Shown: positions 23,921-32,959 of the stretch, one piece after another
Position numbering within the stretch: position 1 is the stretch's first letter
Layout: each line of letters opens with the position of its first letter
Assembly: GCF_034932185.1 (NCBI RefSeq)
Contig: NZ_JAYGHW010000001.1
Span: 62,001 to 126,000 of the forward strand
Source: Spirulina sp034932185
GTDB lineage: Bacteria > Cyanobacteriota > Cyanobacteriia > Cyanobacteriales > Spirulinaceae
Length of the DNA stretch: 64,000 nt
Direction of reading: 5' to 3'
Made by a program: the position numbers and the translations under genes
Notes under the pieces: model-generated
Databases searched by the model: none
The model's input: only the letters and a program-made list of their open reading frames with translations
What the model was told of the DNA's origin: nothing

Positions 23921-25069
23921 CTAAAAAATATCCGCCGGATCAGCCGCACTCAATTTCCGCATGGCGATCGCCCCCGACCCCACACACATCACCACTGTTA
24001 AAACTAACACAGTGGTTGCTTTGCCCAAGGTCATGGCCATGGGTAGGCTGGTGGCTTGGGCGGTGAGGACATAAAGAATGCTGGAAATGCCCAAACCGGG
24101 GGCATAGCCAATCACCGCCAGGATTAAGGCCTGTTGAAACACCACCCCCAAAAGGTAGCGATCGCCATAGCCCATGGCCTTCAACGTCGCGTATTCCGGC
24201 AGGTGATCCGCCACATCGGTATAGAGGATCTGGTAAACAATCACAATCCCGACAATAAACCCCATCCCCGCCCCAAGGCTAAAAATAAACCCGATGGCGG
24301 TGGCGGTTTGCCAATAGTTTTTTTCAAAATCAATAAACTCCTGACGGGACATCACCATCACATCATTGGGCAAGAGGGTTTTTAATTGGGCAATGACCAG
24401 CTCCGGCTCTAGCCCCGGATCCAAAACAATCACTCCCATATCAATCACCCCCCGCTGCCGACTGGGAAAAATATTTAAAAACGTCTGGTCACTAACGAGA
24501 ATATTGCCATCGGCCCCAAAGGAAGCCCCTAATTCAAACAACTCCAACACCGTCAGCCGTTGCCCCCCCGCTTCTGTTTCGACTAATTTCCCCGCTGCGA
24601 ACCAATCGGCAACCGGGCCGAACTCCGGACGGGAGAGGCGATCGAACAATATGCCATTTTCCCGTTTAATCCGGTGCTGATGTTCCGTGAGGCCGGGAAA
24701 ATCGAGGACATCATCGACGGGATTGATGCCAATGGCCATGATCGCCCGTGTTGCCTTGGTTTCGGGGTTTTTCCAGAGGGCAAAGTCGAGATAGATCGGG
24801 TAAATCGCTTCAACCCCCTCCACGCCCAAACTTTGGTAGAGACGGCGTTGGGAAAAGGAAGACATGGCAATTAAGGCGGTGGACTCTGGACTCATTAAAA
24901 ACACATCCCCCTTAACGCGGCGATGGAGGACGACGGCACTTTCAAAGAGGGCATCCCGAAAACCAAACTGCATAAACATCAACAAATTGGCAAAGCTAAT
25001 CCCCGCCATGGCGACGAGGAGGCGAATCCGTTCATGGGAGAGTTGGAGCCAGGCCAGGGGGGTTTTCAT
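23921..25069 (-). CDS. devC: DevC-type ABC exporter permease
   Basis: 382-residue permease of the FtsX/MacB type: an N-terminal membrane helix (LLVAMAGISFANLLMFMQFG), a large extracytoplasmic domain (about 45-255), then three C-terminal helices (including TAIGFIFSLGAGMGFIVGIVI and VLTVVMCVGSGAIAM). The DevC-typical sequence LPEYATLKAMGYGDRYLLGVVFQQALILA marks the coupling region. Its start overlaps the devB stop by 4 bases, so the two are translationally coupled. Confidence 0.9.
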   Translation of the reverse strand: MKTPLAWLQLSHERIRLLVAMAGISFANLLMFMQFGFRDALFESAVVLHRRVKGDVFLMSPESTALIAMSSFSQRRLYQSLGVEGVEAIYPIYLDFALWKNPETKATRAIMAIGINPVDDVLDFPGLTEHQHRIKRENGILFDRLSRPEFGPVADWFAAGKLVETEAGGQRLTVLELFELGASFGADGNILVSDQTFLNIFPSRQRGVIDMGVIVLDPGLEPELVIAQLKTLLPNDVMVMSRQEFIDFEKNYWQTATAIGFIFSLGAGMGFIVGIVIVYQILYTDVADHLPEYATLKAMGYGDRYLLGVVFQQALILAVIGYAPGLGISSILYVLTAQATSLPMAMTLGKATTVLVLTVVMCVGSGAIAMRKLSAADPADIF

Positions 25070-26274
25070 GGGGTGGAGGAGCGATGAATTTGGGCAATGA
25101 CTTTGGCATTGGTGAGGCTCGCCACCACTTGACTATCGGCGGCACTGAGTAAAATTTCCACTTCCACCACCCGCACATCCACATCGGCGGCGGGGTTGGT
25201 ATCGAGGACGGCACGGCGACCCACCTGACGGCCAATTTTAGCCACTCGGCCTTCGAGGGCTTCACTAAATGTGTTGTTTTCGCTGGTGATCGTTGCTTTT
25301 TGGTTGAGGGTGATTTGGGTAATTTCGCTTTCGTAAACTTCGGCAACGACGACCATTTGATCGGTGCGCCCCAGGTCGAGAATGCCGCTGCCGCCCTCTA
25401 TGGTTTCCCCCGGTCGGGCATGGATTTTCAAAACTTGGCCGGTAATGGGCGATCGCACAATCCCCAATTCTAAATCTGTCACCGCTTGGCGTACTTGGGC
25501 TTCCGCTTGCCCCACCTGGGCGCGGGCTTGGGCCACATCCACGGGGCGCACCTCGGCAATGCGATCTCGATCCGCCTCGGCTTCCCGGATCTGTTGGCTG
25601 AGGGTGTTGTCAATTTCTTGGGCGGCCGCCACGGCTTCCGCCAGTTCCTTTTGGGCAGTAATCCAGTCTAACTGCCGTTGATCCCGCTGGGAAGCAGAAA
25701 CCACACCATTGTTATAGAGGGATTGATAGCGGTTGTATTCCGCTTGGGCGGTGTTGAGGGCCGCTTGCAGGCGTTCCGCTGTGGCTTGGTTGGTGCGCCG
25801 CTGTCCCTGCTGTTGGCTGATTAACGTGGCGATCCGGGCTTCAGCGGCTTGGATTTCCCCCTGCTTGGCCCCCGCTTCAACAATATTGAGGGCGGCTTCG
25901 GCAACGGTTAACTCCCGGCGGGCGGTTTCTAAGGCGGCTTGGAGGCGTTCGTAATTATCCAGTTGGGCGATGATTTGATCGACGGCAACGCGATCGCCCT
26001 CCTCCACCAGTAGCCGCTCCACTTTTGCCCCCCCCAAAGCCGGGGGCGCAGAAACAGCAATCACTTGGCCCAAAGGTTCAATGCGACCGAGGGCGGTAAT
26101 ATCGGGGGCGGGAGCGATGGCCGGCGCTGTCGCTTCAGAAACTTCCGCCGTGGGTTCCTTCAGCAAGGTCAAAGCATACACCACACTTCCCCCCAAAATA
26201 GCCAACCCCAACAGCACCAAACCGATGAGATTTTTACGCCGTTTTAACTCGGAAATAACTGTCCTGCCGTTCAC
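25066..26274 (-). CDS. devB: DevB-type HlyD-family membrane fusion protein
   Basis: 402-residue periplasmic adaptor anchored by one N-terminal helix (LIGLVLLGLAILGGSVVYALTL). It has the split biotinyl-lipoyl domain (GRIEPLGQVIAVSAP and ITGQVLKIHARPGETI), a long coiled-coil hairpin (about 110-250, rich in A, Q and E) and a beta-barrel region near LNQKATITSE. Adaptors of this type join the DevCA pump to a TolC channel; a TolC-like gene lies at 51134 in this window. First gene of devBCA. Confidence 0.9.
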   Translation of the reverse strand: MNGRTVISELKRRKNLIGLVLLGLAILGGSVVYALTLLKEPTAEVSEATAPAIAPAPDITALGRIEPLGQVIAVSAPPALGGAKVERLLVEEGDRVAVDQIIAQLDNYERLQAALETARRELTVAEAALNIVEAGAKQGEIQAAEARIATLISQQQGQRRTNQATAERLQAALNTAQAEYNRYQSLYNNGVVSASQRDQRQLDWITAQKELAEAVAAAQEIDNTLSQQIREAEADRDRIAEVRPVDVAQARAQVGQAEAQVRQAVTDLELGIVRSPITGQVLKIHARPGETIEGGSGILDLGRTDQMVVVAEVYESEITQITLNQKATITSENNTFSEALEGRVAKIGRQVGRRAVLDTNPAADVDVRVVEVEILLSAADSQVVASLTNAKVIAQIHRSSTP

Positions 26275-26310
26275 AAAGTCCTTGTTAATCTCCTTGCCCT
26301 GTTCATTCTA

Positions 26311-26341
26311 GGGGAAAAAGAAAGGGGGCGATCGCCCCCTT
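26311..26341 (-). terminator. HIP1-based terminator of glnA
   Basis: The perfect palindrome AAGGGGGCGATCGCCCCCTT (26322-26341) contains the HIP1 core GCGATCGC. On the minus strand it is followed by TTCTTTTTCCCC. It lies 39 bp downstream of the glnA stop. Confidence 0.8.
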
Positions 26342-26379
26342 GCTCAAATCATCACTAATCAATTACCGACGCAGCATCC

Positions 26380-27804
26380 CTAGACATCGTAGTAGAGCAT
26401 AAACTCATAGGGATGGGGCCGGAGGCGCATCGGGTTGATTTCCGCATCGATCTTGTAAGCAATCCAGTTTTCAATGAAATCTGAACTCAATACACCAGTG
26501 CTAGTCAAGAACTCTTGATCATTCTTGAGGGCTTCGAGGGCCTCCTCCAAAGAACCGGGCGTACTGGGAATCTTGCTCAACTCTTCCGGGCTGAGATCAT
26601 AGATATCCACATCCAAGGGAGAACCGGGATCGATTTGGTTCTTAATCCCATCAATCCCCGCCAACAGCATCACCGCAAAGGCAATATAAGGGTTAGCCGT
26701 GGCATCGGGGCAACGGAATTCCAACCGTTTGGCCTTGGGGTTGGGGCCAGATAACGGAATCCGCACCGAAGCCGAGCGGTTCCCTTGGGAATAGGCCAAG
26801 TTCACCGGAGCTTCAAAACCCGGAACCAAACGCTTGTAGGAGTTCACCGAAGGGTTCGTGAAGGCCAAGATCGCCGGAGCGTGCTTGAGAATCCCACCGA
26901 TATACCACAACGCCGTTTGGCTCAGGTTGGCATAACCTTCATCACTCCAGAACGTCGGCTCACCATTACTCCAGATGGATTGGTGGGTATGCATCCCCGA
27001 ACCATTGTCGTTAAACAAGGGCTTGGGCATAAACGTCGCCGTTTTGCCGTACTTCTTGGCAACATTTTTGACCACATACTTATAGATCATCAAATCGTCG
27101 GCGGCTTGGATCATCGTGTTGAACCGCACCCCTAACTCGTTTTGTCCCCCCGTTGCCACTTCATGGTGGTGTTTCTCAATGGGGACATTGCAAGCCTTCA
27201 TCGTCAGCAGCATTTCCGTGCGGATATCCTGCATCGTATCCGTGGGCGCAACGGGGAAATAGGCTTCCTTGTACCGAGGTTTGTAGCCAAGGTTGCCCCC
27301 CGCCTCTTCCCGGCCAGAGTTCCAACGGCCTTCGATGCTGTCAACGTGGTAGTAGCCTTCGTGCTCGTTTTGGTCAAACCGCACATCATCGAAGAGGAAA
27401 AATTCCGCTTCAGGGCCAAAGTAAGCCGTATCGCCTAGCCCCGTGGTTTTGAGATAATCCACAGCTTTTTGGGCGATGCTGCGGGGGTCACGGTTGTACC
27501 ATTCGCCCGTGCGGGGTTCCTTGATGCTGCAAATCATGCTCAAGGTTTTTTCTTTGTAGAAGGGATCGATCCAGGCCGTTTTGGGGTCGGGAACCATGGA
27601 CATATCCGATTCGTTGATGGCTTTCCAGCCGCGAATGCTTGACCCATCAAAGGCGACACCATCTACAAAAGAGGCTTCATCGATCTGGTTTTGGTAAAAC
27701 GAGCAATGTTGCCAGGTTCCCGGCAGGTCAACAAACTTCAAGTCGATGATTTCGATGCCCTCATCTTGAATCATCTGCAATACTTCTTGCGGTGTCTCTG
27801 GCAT
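26380..27804 (-). CDS. glnA: Glutamine synthetase type I
   Basis: Main ammonium-assimilating enzyme, forming glutamine from glutamate, NH4+ and ATP in the GS-GOGAT cycle. 474 residues of the GSI dodecamer type: the N-terminal beta-grasp (FVDLPGTWQH), metal and glutamate residues in GPEAEFFLFDD, the loop NDNGSGMHTHQS, the ATP-site KRLVPGFEAPVNLAYSQGNRSAS and the IYDLSPEEL segment corresponding to the adenylylation-site region. Transcription starts from a canonical NtcA promoter just upstream. No gifA/gifB inactivating-factor genes are seen in the window. Confidence 0.98.
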   Translation of the reverse strand: MPETPQEVLQMIQDEGIEIIDLKFVDLPGTWQHCSFYQNQIDEASFVDGVAFDGSSIRGWKAINESDMSMVPDPKTAWIDPFYKEKTLSMICSIKEPRTGEWYNRDPRSIAQKAVDYLKTTGLGDTAYFGPEAEFFLFDDVRFDQNEHEGYYHVDSIEGRWNSGREEAGGNLGYKPRYKEAYFPVAPTDTMQDIRTEMLLTMKACNVPIEKHHHEVATGGQNELGVRFNTMIQAADDLMIYKYVVKNVAKKYGKTATFMPKPLFNDNGSGMHTHQSIWSNGEPTFWSDEGYANLSQTALWYIGGILKHAPAILAFTNPSVNSYKRLVPGFEAPVNLAYSQGNRSASVRIPLSGPNPKAKRLEFRCPDATANPYIAFAVMLLAGIDGIKNQIDPGSPLDVDIYDLSPEELSKIPSTPGSLEEALEALKNDQEFLTSTGVLSSDFIENWIAYKIDAEINPMRLRPHPYEFMLYYDV

Positions 27805-27851
27805 AAAGTGACTCCTTCTTCGGTTGTTCCGCCTATGTAGATCATCGAAAC

Positions 27852-27893
27852 ATCCTAGAAAGCGACTCGATCAGCAGTTGTATTCAGTGTTAC
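27852..27893 (-). promoter_or_regulatory. NtcA-activated promoter of glnA
   Basis: On the minus strand: GTA-ACACTGAA-TAC (GTAN8TAC, 27893-27880), exactly 22 bases, then the -10 box TAGGAT (27857-27852). This is the class II NtcA-activated layout (GTAN8TAC-N22-TAN3T), about 47 bp from the -10 to the glnA start. It implies activation under nitrogen limitation through NtcA and 2-oxoglutarate. Confidence 0.92.
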
Positions 27894-27940
27894 AGAATTC
27901 AAGGCCGTTGGTTAAATCATTCAAAAAATTGCCGGCCGCT

Positions 27941-27964
27941 TTGGCCCCCCTAACTGGGGGCCAA
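27941..27964. repeat. Isolated hairpin in the glnA-apcF gap
   Basis: 9-bp stem TTGGCCCCC/GGGGGCCAA around CTAACT in the 369-bp divergent gap. No T-run follows on either strand, so it is not a typical terminator. Apart from the NtcA promoter I see nothing else in this gap that I can assign. Confidence 0.5.
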
Positions 27965-28173
27965 GGAGACTTCTTCTTAACAATTCGCAATATTAAGTGA
28001 TATTTCATGAAGAAATATATCAATTGTGAGCCTCAGGCCGATTCTCTTGGCGGGGACTGGTTCAGACTGGCCGGTGCTGTGGCATGATGATGCCTTGGTG
28101 GGGCCGGATTAAGCTTGCAATCGGCTACCCGTAACAATATTAATAAGATGATTGATTTGGGAGCGCAGTTTCG

Positions 28174-28683
28174 ATGAAAGATGCAGTAACCAGCTTAATA
28201 AGAAATTATGATGTGAGCGGCCGTTACTTTGACCGGGCCGCCATGGATGCTTTGCAGTCCTATTTCAAATCCGGCAATGACCGGATTGCGGTGGCGACGA
28301 TGGTGACAGGTAATGCTGCCGCGATTGTCAAGACCGCTGGGGCGACGCTGTTTGAGACCGTGCCGGAATTACTCCGTCCCGGTGGCAATGCCTATACGAC
28401 CCGTCGCTATTCTGCCTGTTTGCGGGATATGGACTATTACCTCCGCTATGCCAGTTATGCCTTGGTTGCCGGTGATACTAATGTCCTTGATGAGCGGGTT
28501 TTACAGGGGTTGCGGGAAACCTATAACTCTTTAGGGGTTCCGATTGGCCCGACGGTGATGGGGATTCAAATTATGAAGGATGTGGTGAAAGCCATCGCCA
28601 TGGAAGCGGGGATCGCGGATGTGGGTTTCATTGATGCGCCCTTTGATCATCTGGCGCGGGATCTGGGCGAGAAGAATCTCTAG
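28174..28683 (+). CDS. apcF: Allophycocyanin beta-18 subunit (phycobilisome core)
   Basis: 169-residue phycobiliprotein of the phycobilisome core. Its length and sequence (MKDAVTSLIRNYDVSG, then FSG-type variation and the C-terminal PFDHLARDL) fit ApcF rather than the 161-residue ApcB. The chromophore cysteine is in RRYSACLRDMDYYLRYASYALV (about residue 81), binding phycocyanobilin. With ApcE and ApcD it lies in the trimer that passes energy to photosystem II. It is a single gene divergent from glnA, as is common, with a HIP1-hairpin terminator after it. Confidence 0.93.
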   Translation: MKDAVTSLIRNYDVSGRYFDRAAMDALQSYFKSGNDRIAVATMVTGNAAAIVKTAGATLFETVPELLRPGGNAYTTRRYSACLRDMDYYLRYASYALVAGDTNVLDERVLQGLRETYNSLGVPIGPTVMGIQIMKDVVKAIAMEAGIADVGFIDAPFDHLARDLGEKNL

Positions 28684-28710
28684 CCCGTTGGCGTATGATT
28701 AGGTAATTGG

Positions 28711-28757
28711 GGCGCGATCGCATCTTCTTCTTGAAGGGCGATCGCGCCTTTACTTTT
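28711..28757 (+). terminator. apcF terminator made of two HIP1 sites
   Basis: 11-bp stem GGCGCGATCGC / GCGATCGCGCC (28711-28721 and 28738-28748), 16-base loop, then TTTACTTTT. Both arms are HIP1 octamers with flanks. Confidence 0.75.
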
Positions 28758-28782
28758 GGGTTGGGTAGCCGATGGAGGGGTT

Positions 28783-29640
28783 ATGGAGCCGTTAAATTTA
28801 TGGGATCAGATTATCGCCCGCAGTGAGGCCGCGTTGCAGATCGGGGCGCTGCAACCGATTCCCACCACCTGGGATTTTATTGAGCAGGAGGGTTTGGGGT
28901 TTTTGGTGCGGGCCTTGGCGAATTTAGTCCGGAAGGAAACCCAAGGGGCGATGAAGCGATCGCAGCAGCCCAACTTTAACCCCTTTCTCCCCTACGAAGC
29001 GGATTTATTTGTGGCGGATCTCTCCCCTAGCCATATTTGTTTGTTGAATAAATTTAATGTGGTGGATCACCACAGTTTGATTGTGACGCGGGGTTTTGAG
29101 TCCCAAGATGATTGGTTAACCCTGGGGGATTTTGCGGCGGTGGCGGCGGGGTTGGCAGAAATTGACGGGTTAGCATTTTATAACGGTGGGACGGCGGCGG
29201 GAGCCAGTCAGCCCCATAAGCATTTGCAGTTAGTGCCGTTACCTTTGTTGCCGCCGGGTCATGATTTGCCCTTAGATGTGGCGATCGCCGCCATCTCTGA
29301 CCCCACTGCCCCCAACCCGATCCCCCATTTTCCCTTCCGCCACAGTTTCGCCCCCCTCAAACCGGGGGCCACTGCGGCGGAACTGTGGGCCTGTTATGGC
29401 CAATTGCTGACCCAAGCGGGCATTGATTATCAGGGAACCCGCCAAACTGCCCCCTATAACTGGTTAATGACGCGGCGGTGGATGGTGGTGATTCCGCGAT
29501 CGCAGGATGAATACGCCGGCATCTCCGTTAATTCCCTCGGTTTTGCCGGGACATTATTCGTCAAAAATGCCACCCAGCAACAGCAACTCGCCCAAATCGG
29601 CCCCCTCTCTCTCCTCACCCAAGTGGCGATCGCCCGCTAA
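28783..29640 (+). CDS. ATP adenylyltransferase / Ap4A phosphorylase family protein
   Basis: 285-residue HIT-superfamily protein of the Apa1/Apa2 type, which phosphorolytically splits diadenosine tetraphosphate into ATP and ADP (or the reverse). Motifs: NKFNVVDHHSLIVTRGFE, FYNGGTAAGASQPHKHLQLVPLP (GASQPHKH is the substrate-binding and nucleophile-His segment) and PYNWLMTRRWM. The start is ATG 28783, preceded by GGAGG; an in-frame ATG at 28756 lacks one. Three DnaA boxes follow the stop. Confidence 0.88.
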   Translation: MEPLNLWDQIIARSEAALQIGALQPIPTTWDFIEQEGLGFLVRALANLVRKETQGAMKRSQQPNFNPFLPYEADLFVADLSPSHICLLNKFNVVDHHSLIVTRGFESQDDWLTLGDFAAVAAGLAEIDGLAFYNGGTAAGASQPHKHLQLVPLPLLPPGHDLPLDVAIAAISDPTAPNPIPHFPFRHSFAPLKPGATAAELWACYGQLLTQAGIDYQGTRQTAPYNWLMTRRWMVVIPRSQDEYAGISVNSLGFAGTLFVKNATQQQQLAQIGPLSLLTQVAIAR

Positions 29641-29652
29641 CTTTCCCCAGGT

Positions 29653-29691
29653 TGTGGAAAAACACCAGGTATTTTCCACAGGTTTTCCACA
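29653..29691. promoter_or_regulatory. Cluster of three perfect DnaA boxes
   Basis: TTTTCCACA occurs at 29672-29680 and 29683-29691 on the plus strand, and as its complement TGTGGAAAA at 29653-29661, all within 39 bp. These match the cyanobacterial DnaA-box consensus exactly. An AT-rich stretch (about 29693-29815) follows before the PHP gene. This could be a DnaA-titrating or regulatory site, or part of an origin; dnaA and dnaN are not in the window. Confidence 0.75.
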
Positions 29692-29860
29692 GATGGAACG
29701 ATTTTGTCTGTTTAACATTCTGATTGGATCCACCAATTGCACCAATCTGTACAGACTATTAATTTTTGTTAAACTGGGAAGCAATGTAATACAATCTTAG
29801 GTTTTTGCCATTTCTGCACAACGCGCAACTAGCCTTCTTAGCAAGTGGACGGATTTCTGT

Positions 29861-30544
29861 ATGACCCAGTTTTTAACACTGACCCCCCATCCGGCTCAGG
29901 ATCTCCAAACGCTCCAAACCGTTTGGCGTGATCTCAATGCAGAGAGTTGTCCCCATCACTACAATTTTCACCTTCACAGTCGTAGCTCTGATGGCCAACT
30001 GATGCCGGAAGATCTGATCGCCCAAGCGGTGCGCATTGGCCTCAAGGGCATGGCGATCACCGACCACCACACCGTTGAGGGCTATTACCGCGCCCAAGCC
30101 TGGCTCGCTGCCCAAGCTTTGCCCCATGCCCCCCAACTCTGGACAGGGGTAGAAATCACGACCCAAGTTTATGATACTGATGTACATATTTTGGGCTATG
30201 GGTTTGATCCGGCAGGGGGGGCGATCGCCCGTTATTTAACGGGAGAAAGCCCGACGGGAGCCATGGCCCAGGGGCCGATGGTGATTAATGCCATCCATCA
30301 AGCGGGGGGGTTAGCGGTTTTAGCCCACCCGGAACGTTACCGTCGCCCGGCGGCGGAGTTAATCCCCATCTTGGCGCAATGGGGCATTGATGGAGTGGAA
30401 ACCTATTACAGTTATCGCAAAAGCAATCCTTGGCAAGCGAGTCCGGTGGAAACAGCCCAAGTGAAGGCATTGGCGGAGCAATTCAACCTCTTCCAAACCT
30501 GCGGCACTGACACCCACGGCGTAGATCTATTATTGCGTCTCTAA
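29861..30544 (+). CDS. PHP-domain metal-dependent phosphoesterase
   Basis: 227-residue PHP-domain protein (polymerase and histidinol phosphatase fold). Metal-binding motifs in order: HLHSRSSDG (motif I), ITDHHTVEGY (motif II), GVEITTQ, DVHILGYG, AVLAHPERY (motif III) and TCGTDTHG (motif IV). Homologues hydrolyse nucleoside bisphosphates or nucleic-acid 5' ends; the substrate here is unknown. It is preceded by 220 bp with three DnaA boxes. A 59-bp dispersed repeat follows the stop. Confidence 0.87.
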   Translation: MTQFLTLTPHPAQDLQTLQTVWRDLNAESCPHHYNFHLHSRSSDGQLMPEDLIAQAVRIGLKGMAITDHHTVEGYYRAQAWLAAQALPHAPQLWTGVEITTQVYDTDVHILGYGFDPAGGAIARYLTGESPTGAMAQGPMVINAIHQAGGLAVLAHPERYRRPAAELIPILAQWGIDGVETYYSYRKSNPWQASPVETAQVKALAEQFNLFQTCGTDTHGVDLLLRL

Positions 30545-30551
30545 TTCCTCC

Positions 30552-30610
30552 GAAACCGGGTTTTTGCGAGGGTCTTGGCTGATTATTCACCAACCTCGCA
30601 ACCCGGTTTC
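30552..30610 (+). repeat. GAAACCGGGTT dispersed hairpin, left of NACHT gene
   Basis: 59 bp with inverted termini GAAACCGGGTT/AACCCGGTTTC and inner GCGAGG/CCTCGC. The direct-orientation copy at 32960-33018 shares the first 24 and the last 14 bases. The two bracket the NACHT gene. Confidence 0.8.
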
Positions 30611-30746
30611 TCGGCTTTAAATGTAACGAAAGATGTAGAGCAGGCTTTGTCTACCTGCATTTTTGGGTTGAGGGGATTCAATATGTATCCCTTAGCTTGT
30701 TCTGCGATAGGCTAAAGGGAAGAATCTTTGGCTCGGTTTACCATCC

Positions 30747-32909
30747 ATGCCCCTCGACCCTGCTTTTCTTAACATCCTGCTCGGTTTGGCGATCACCATC
30801 CCGATCCTGTGTTGGTTGATTAACCAACTTCCGCCGCTGCAAGATGTACCGGGGAAAACTCCCGTGATTATCGCCAACATTCTGGCCTTATTGATCATCG
30901 TTGCCCAACTTAATTGGGTGTTACCAGACAACCCTGAACCCCACCACCTCCAAACCCAACAAGTTCTAGACTGGCTGAAGCTGCCCTGTTATGTAATTTT
31001 CACCAGCAGCATTTTGTATTTGGGGGGGATGGTTTGGGGGCAACGCCAAAACAGGCTAGTGGCCTCTTATTCCACCCAGCAACTTTTAGAATACCGGAGA
31101 AAACTCCTCAGCAGCGAACAAAAGAACGTCACAGCACGTTTAGCAGATACCCTACACCAGCAAGAATTAATTCATTTAGTGGCTGAAGCCCAACCGGAAC
31201 AGGTGGGAAAACCATCGCCATTGGCTCCGTCATCGCCGGAAAAGCCTTCTTTCTGGCAAAAACTACCTGATTTGATCTTTCGGCGGGAAAAAATGGCGGA
31301 AGAGGGGAAACCGATTCGCGAGGTTTTTGAGGAGTCTGGGCAAAGGCTGTTAATTTTAGGAGATCCGGGTGCTGGGAAGACGACGTTATTGCTGGATTTG
31401 GCGCGAGCATTAATGATAGATGCTCAACAAAATTCTGATCGTTCTTTACCTGTTATTTTTGAGCTTTCTGCTTGGAAAGAGGATAAACAATCGATTGCTG
31501 ATTGGTTAGCCACAGACCTTCAAGATCGCTACAATATCCCCCTAGATATGACGAAAAGTTGGCTGGAACAAGGACAATTATTGCCTTTATTAGATGGTTT
31601 AGATGAATTAGGCTTAGTTCGTCAGCAAGCTTGTATTGAACAACTCAATGAGTTTTTTCGCTTAAATGGAGGAGTATTTTCTGTTGTAGTCTGTTGTCGT
31701 CATGAGGAATATTTAGCGGGTGATAGGATCTTTTTTGGGTTGCGTGGGGCAGTTTGCTTACAACCACTAACGGATGGACAAATTGAAGCCCATTTGCGCC
31801 GTTTAAAGTATGACGATCTTTGGGCAGATATCCAAAAGGATGAAGATGGATTATTAGCATTGGCTCGAATTCCCTTGTTTTTACACTTAATTCCGGTAGC
31901 TTATTCTGAAGGAATTCCACAGGGAAGGCGGCAGGCTCAAGATTTGGCGTTATATCAAAGGCAGGTACGAGGGCAGTTGTTTGATGCCTATATTGACCGG
32001 AAGTTAATGGAACACTGGGGGAAAAATCAGGGAGCAAGTCACAAGTTAATTATGGCAAAAATTGGTAAAAGTAAATGCTATCTTTCTTGGTTGGCACGGC
32101 AGTTAAAGAAGCAGAATCAAACTGAGTTTTTGCTAGAAAGAATGCAGCCTAATTTGTTAGAAAGACAATGGTTAAGGATTGTTTATCGGATAATTTTGGG
32201 GCTAACTTTTGGGCTGATTGTTGGGATAACTTATGGAATAGCATTTGAAATATTTTATGGAATAACGTTTGGGATACTTGCAGGATTATTACTGATTTTC
32301 ATTGACAAAAAAATTAATCCGAGTGAAGCGTTTACTTATTCTTTGAAAAGTTCCAAAAGTAGGACAATTTTCTATGGGCCGATTTCAGGACTAATGTACG
32401 GCATACTTTATGGAATAATCCGATGGTTGATGTACGGGCTAGCTTCTGAAATTATCATAATTATAGTCATGGGAATAATTGGAGGGCTATTTATGGGAAT
32501 AATTATATGGCTCACTGGAGGAATAAAAAAGAAAGAGTTGAAGACAAGAATTTACCCAAATCAGGGCATTATTCAATCTGCTAAAAATGCTATTTTGATT
32601 GGATTAATAACCTATTTTTGTATTGTATTCTTAATATTTTTAATCCGTTATACTATGGGTCAAGAAATCACAACCAAAGAATCTCTCTTGGGCGGCATTT
32701 TTATTGCATTTTCGTTTGGATTAAATTTCGCAGGTTTTCCCGTTTTTCAACACTACATTTTACGGTTTTTCCTCTGGCAGAGTGGCGCAACGCCCCTCAA
32801 TTATGTCGCCTTTCTCAATCAAGCCTGTGAGCAAAAGATCCTCAAGCGCGTCGGCGGACGCTATCGCTTTATCCATGACCTCCTCCGTGAACATCTTGCC
32901 CACAGTTGA
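30747..32909 (+). CDS. NACHT-domain NTPase with N- and C-terminal membrane regions
   Basis: 720-residue STAND-type NTPase. Two N-terminal membrane helices (ILLGLAITIPILCWLI and VIIANILALLIIVAQL) and a third near 85 are followed by the NACHT domain: Walker A GDPGAGKTT (205-213), LLDGLDEL as Walker B with extra acid, and the sensor-like VVVCCRHEEYL. A long multi-helix membrane region rich in G, I and Y follows (about 475-690), then a short soluble end (RYRFIHDLLREHL). Prokaryotic NACHT proteins are often anti-phage sensors. The membrane region is notably AT-rich against its surroundings, suggesting transfer. Repeats flank it. Confidence 0.87.
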   Translation: MPLDPAFLNILLGLAITIPILCWLINQLPPLQDVPGKTPVIIANILALLIIVAQLNWVLPDNPEPHHLQTQQVLDWLKLPCYVIFTSSILYLGGMVWGQRQNRLVASYSTQQLLEYRRKLLSSEQKNVTARLADTLHQQELIHLVAEAQPEQVGKPSPLAPSSPEKPSFWQKLPDLIFRREKMAEEGKPIREVFEESGQRLLILGDPGAGKTTLLLDLARALMIDAQQNSDRSLPVIFELSAWKEDKQSIADWLATDLQDRYNIPLDMTKSWLEQGQLLPLLDGLDELGLVRQQACIEQLNEFFRLNGGVFSVVVCCRHEEYLAGDRIFFGLRGAVCLQPLTDGQIEAHLRRLKYDDLWADIQKDEDGLLALARIPLFLHLIPVAYSEGIPQGRRQAQDLALYQRQVRGQLFDAYIDRKLMEHWGKNQGASHKLIMAKIGKSKCYLSWLARQLKKQNQTEFLLERMQPNLLERQWLRIVYRIILGLTFGLIVGITYGIAFEIFYGITFGILAGLLLIFIDKKINPSEAFTYSLKSSKSRTIFYGPISGLMYGILYGIIRWLMYGLASEIIIIIVMGIIGGLFMGIIIWLTGGIKKKELKTRIYPNQGIIQSAKNAILIGLITYFCIVFLIFLIRYTMGQEITTKESLLGGIFIAFSFGLNFAGFPVFQHYILRFFLWQSGATPLNYVAFLNQACEQKILKRVGGRYRFIHDLLREHLAHS

Positions 32910-32932
32910 CCGTCGATCAGCAAAAAAATTAG

Positions 32933-32951
32933 GGGTGGGCATTGCCCACCC
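32933..32951 (+). repeat. GGGTGGGCATTGCCCACCC palindrome, copy 2
   Basis: Same palindrome as after ilvC (2820-2840), 23 bp after the NACHT stop, followed by TACTTTC. Possible terminator of the NACHT gene. Confidence 0.6.
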
Positions 32952-32959
32952 TACTTTCA

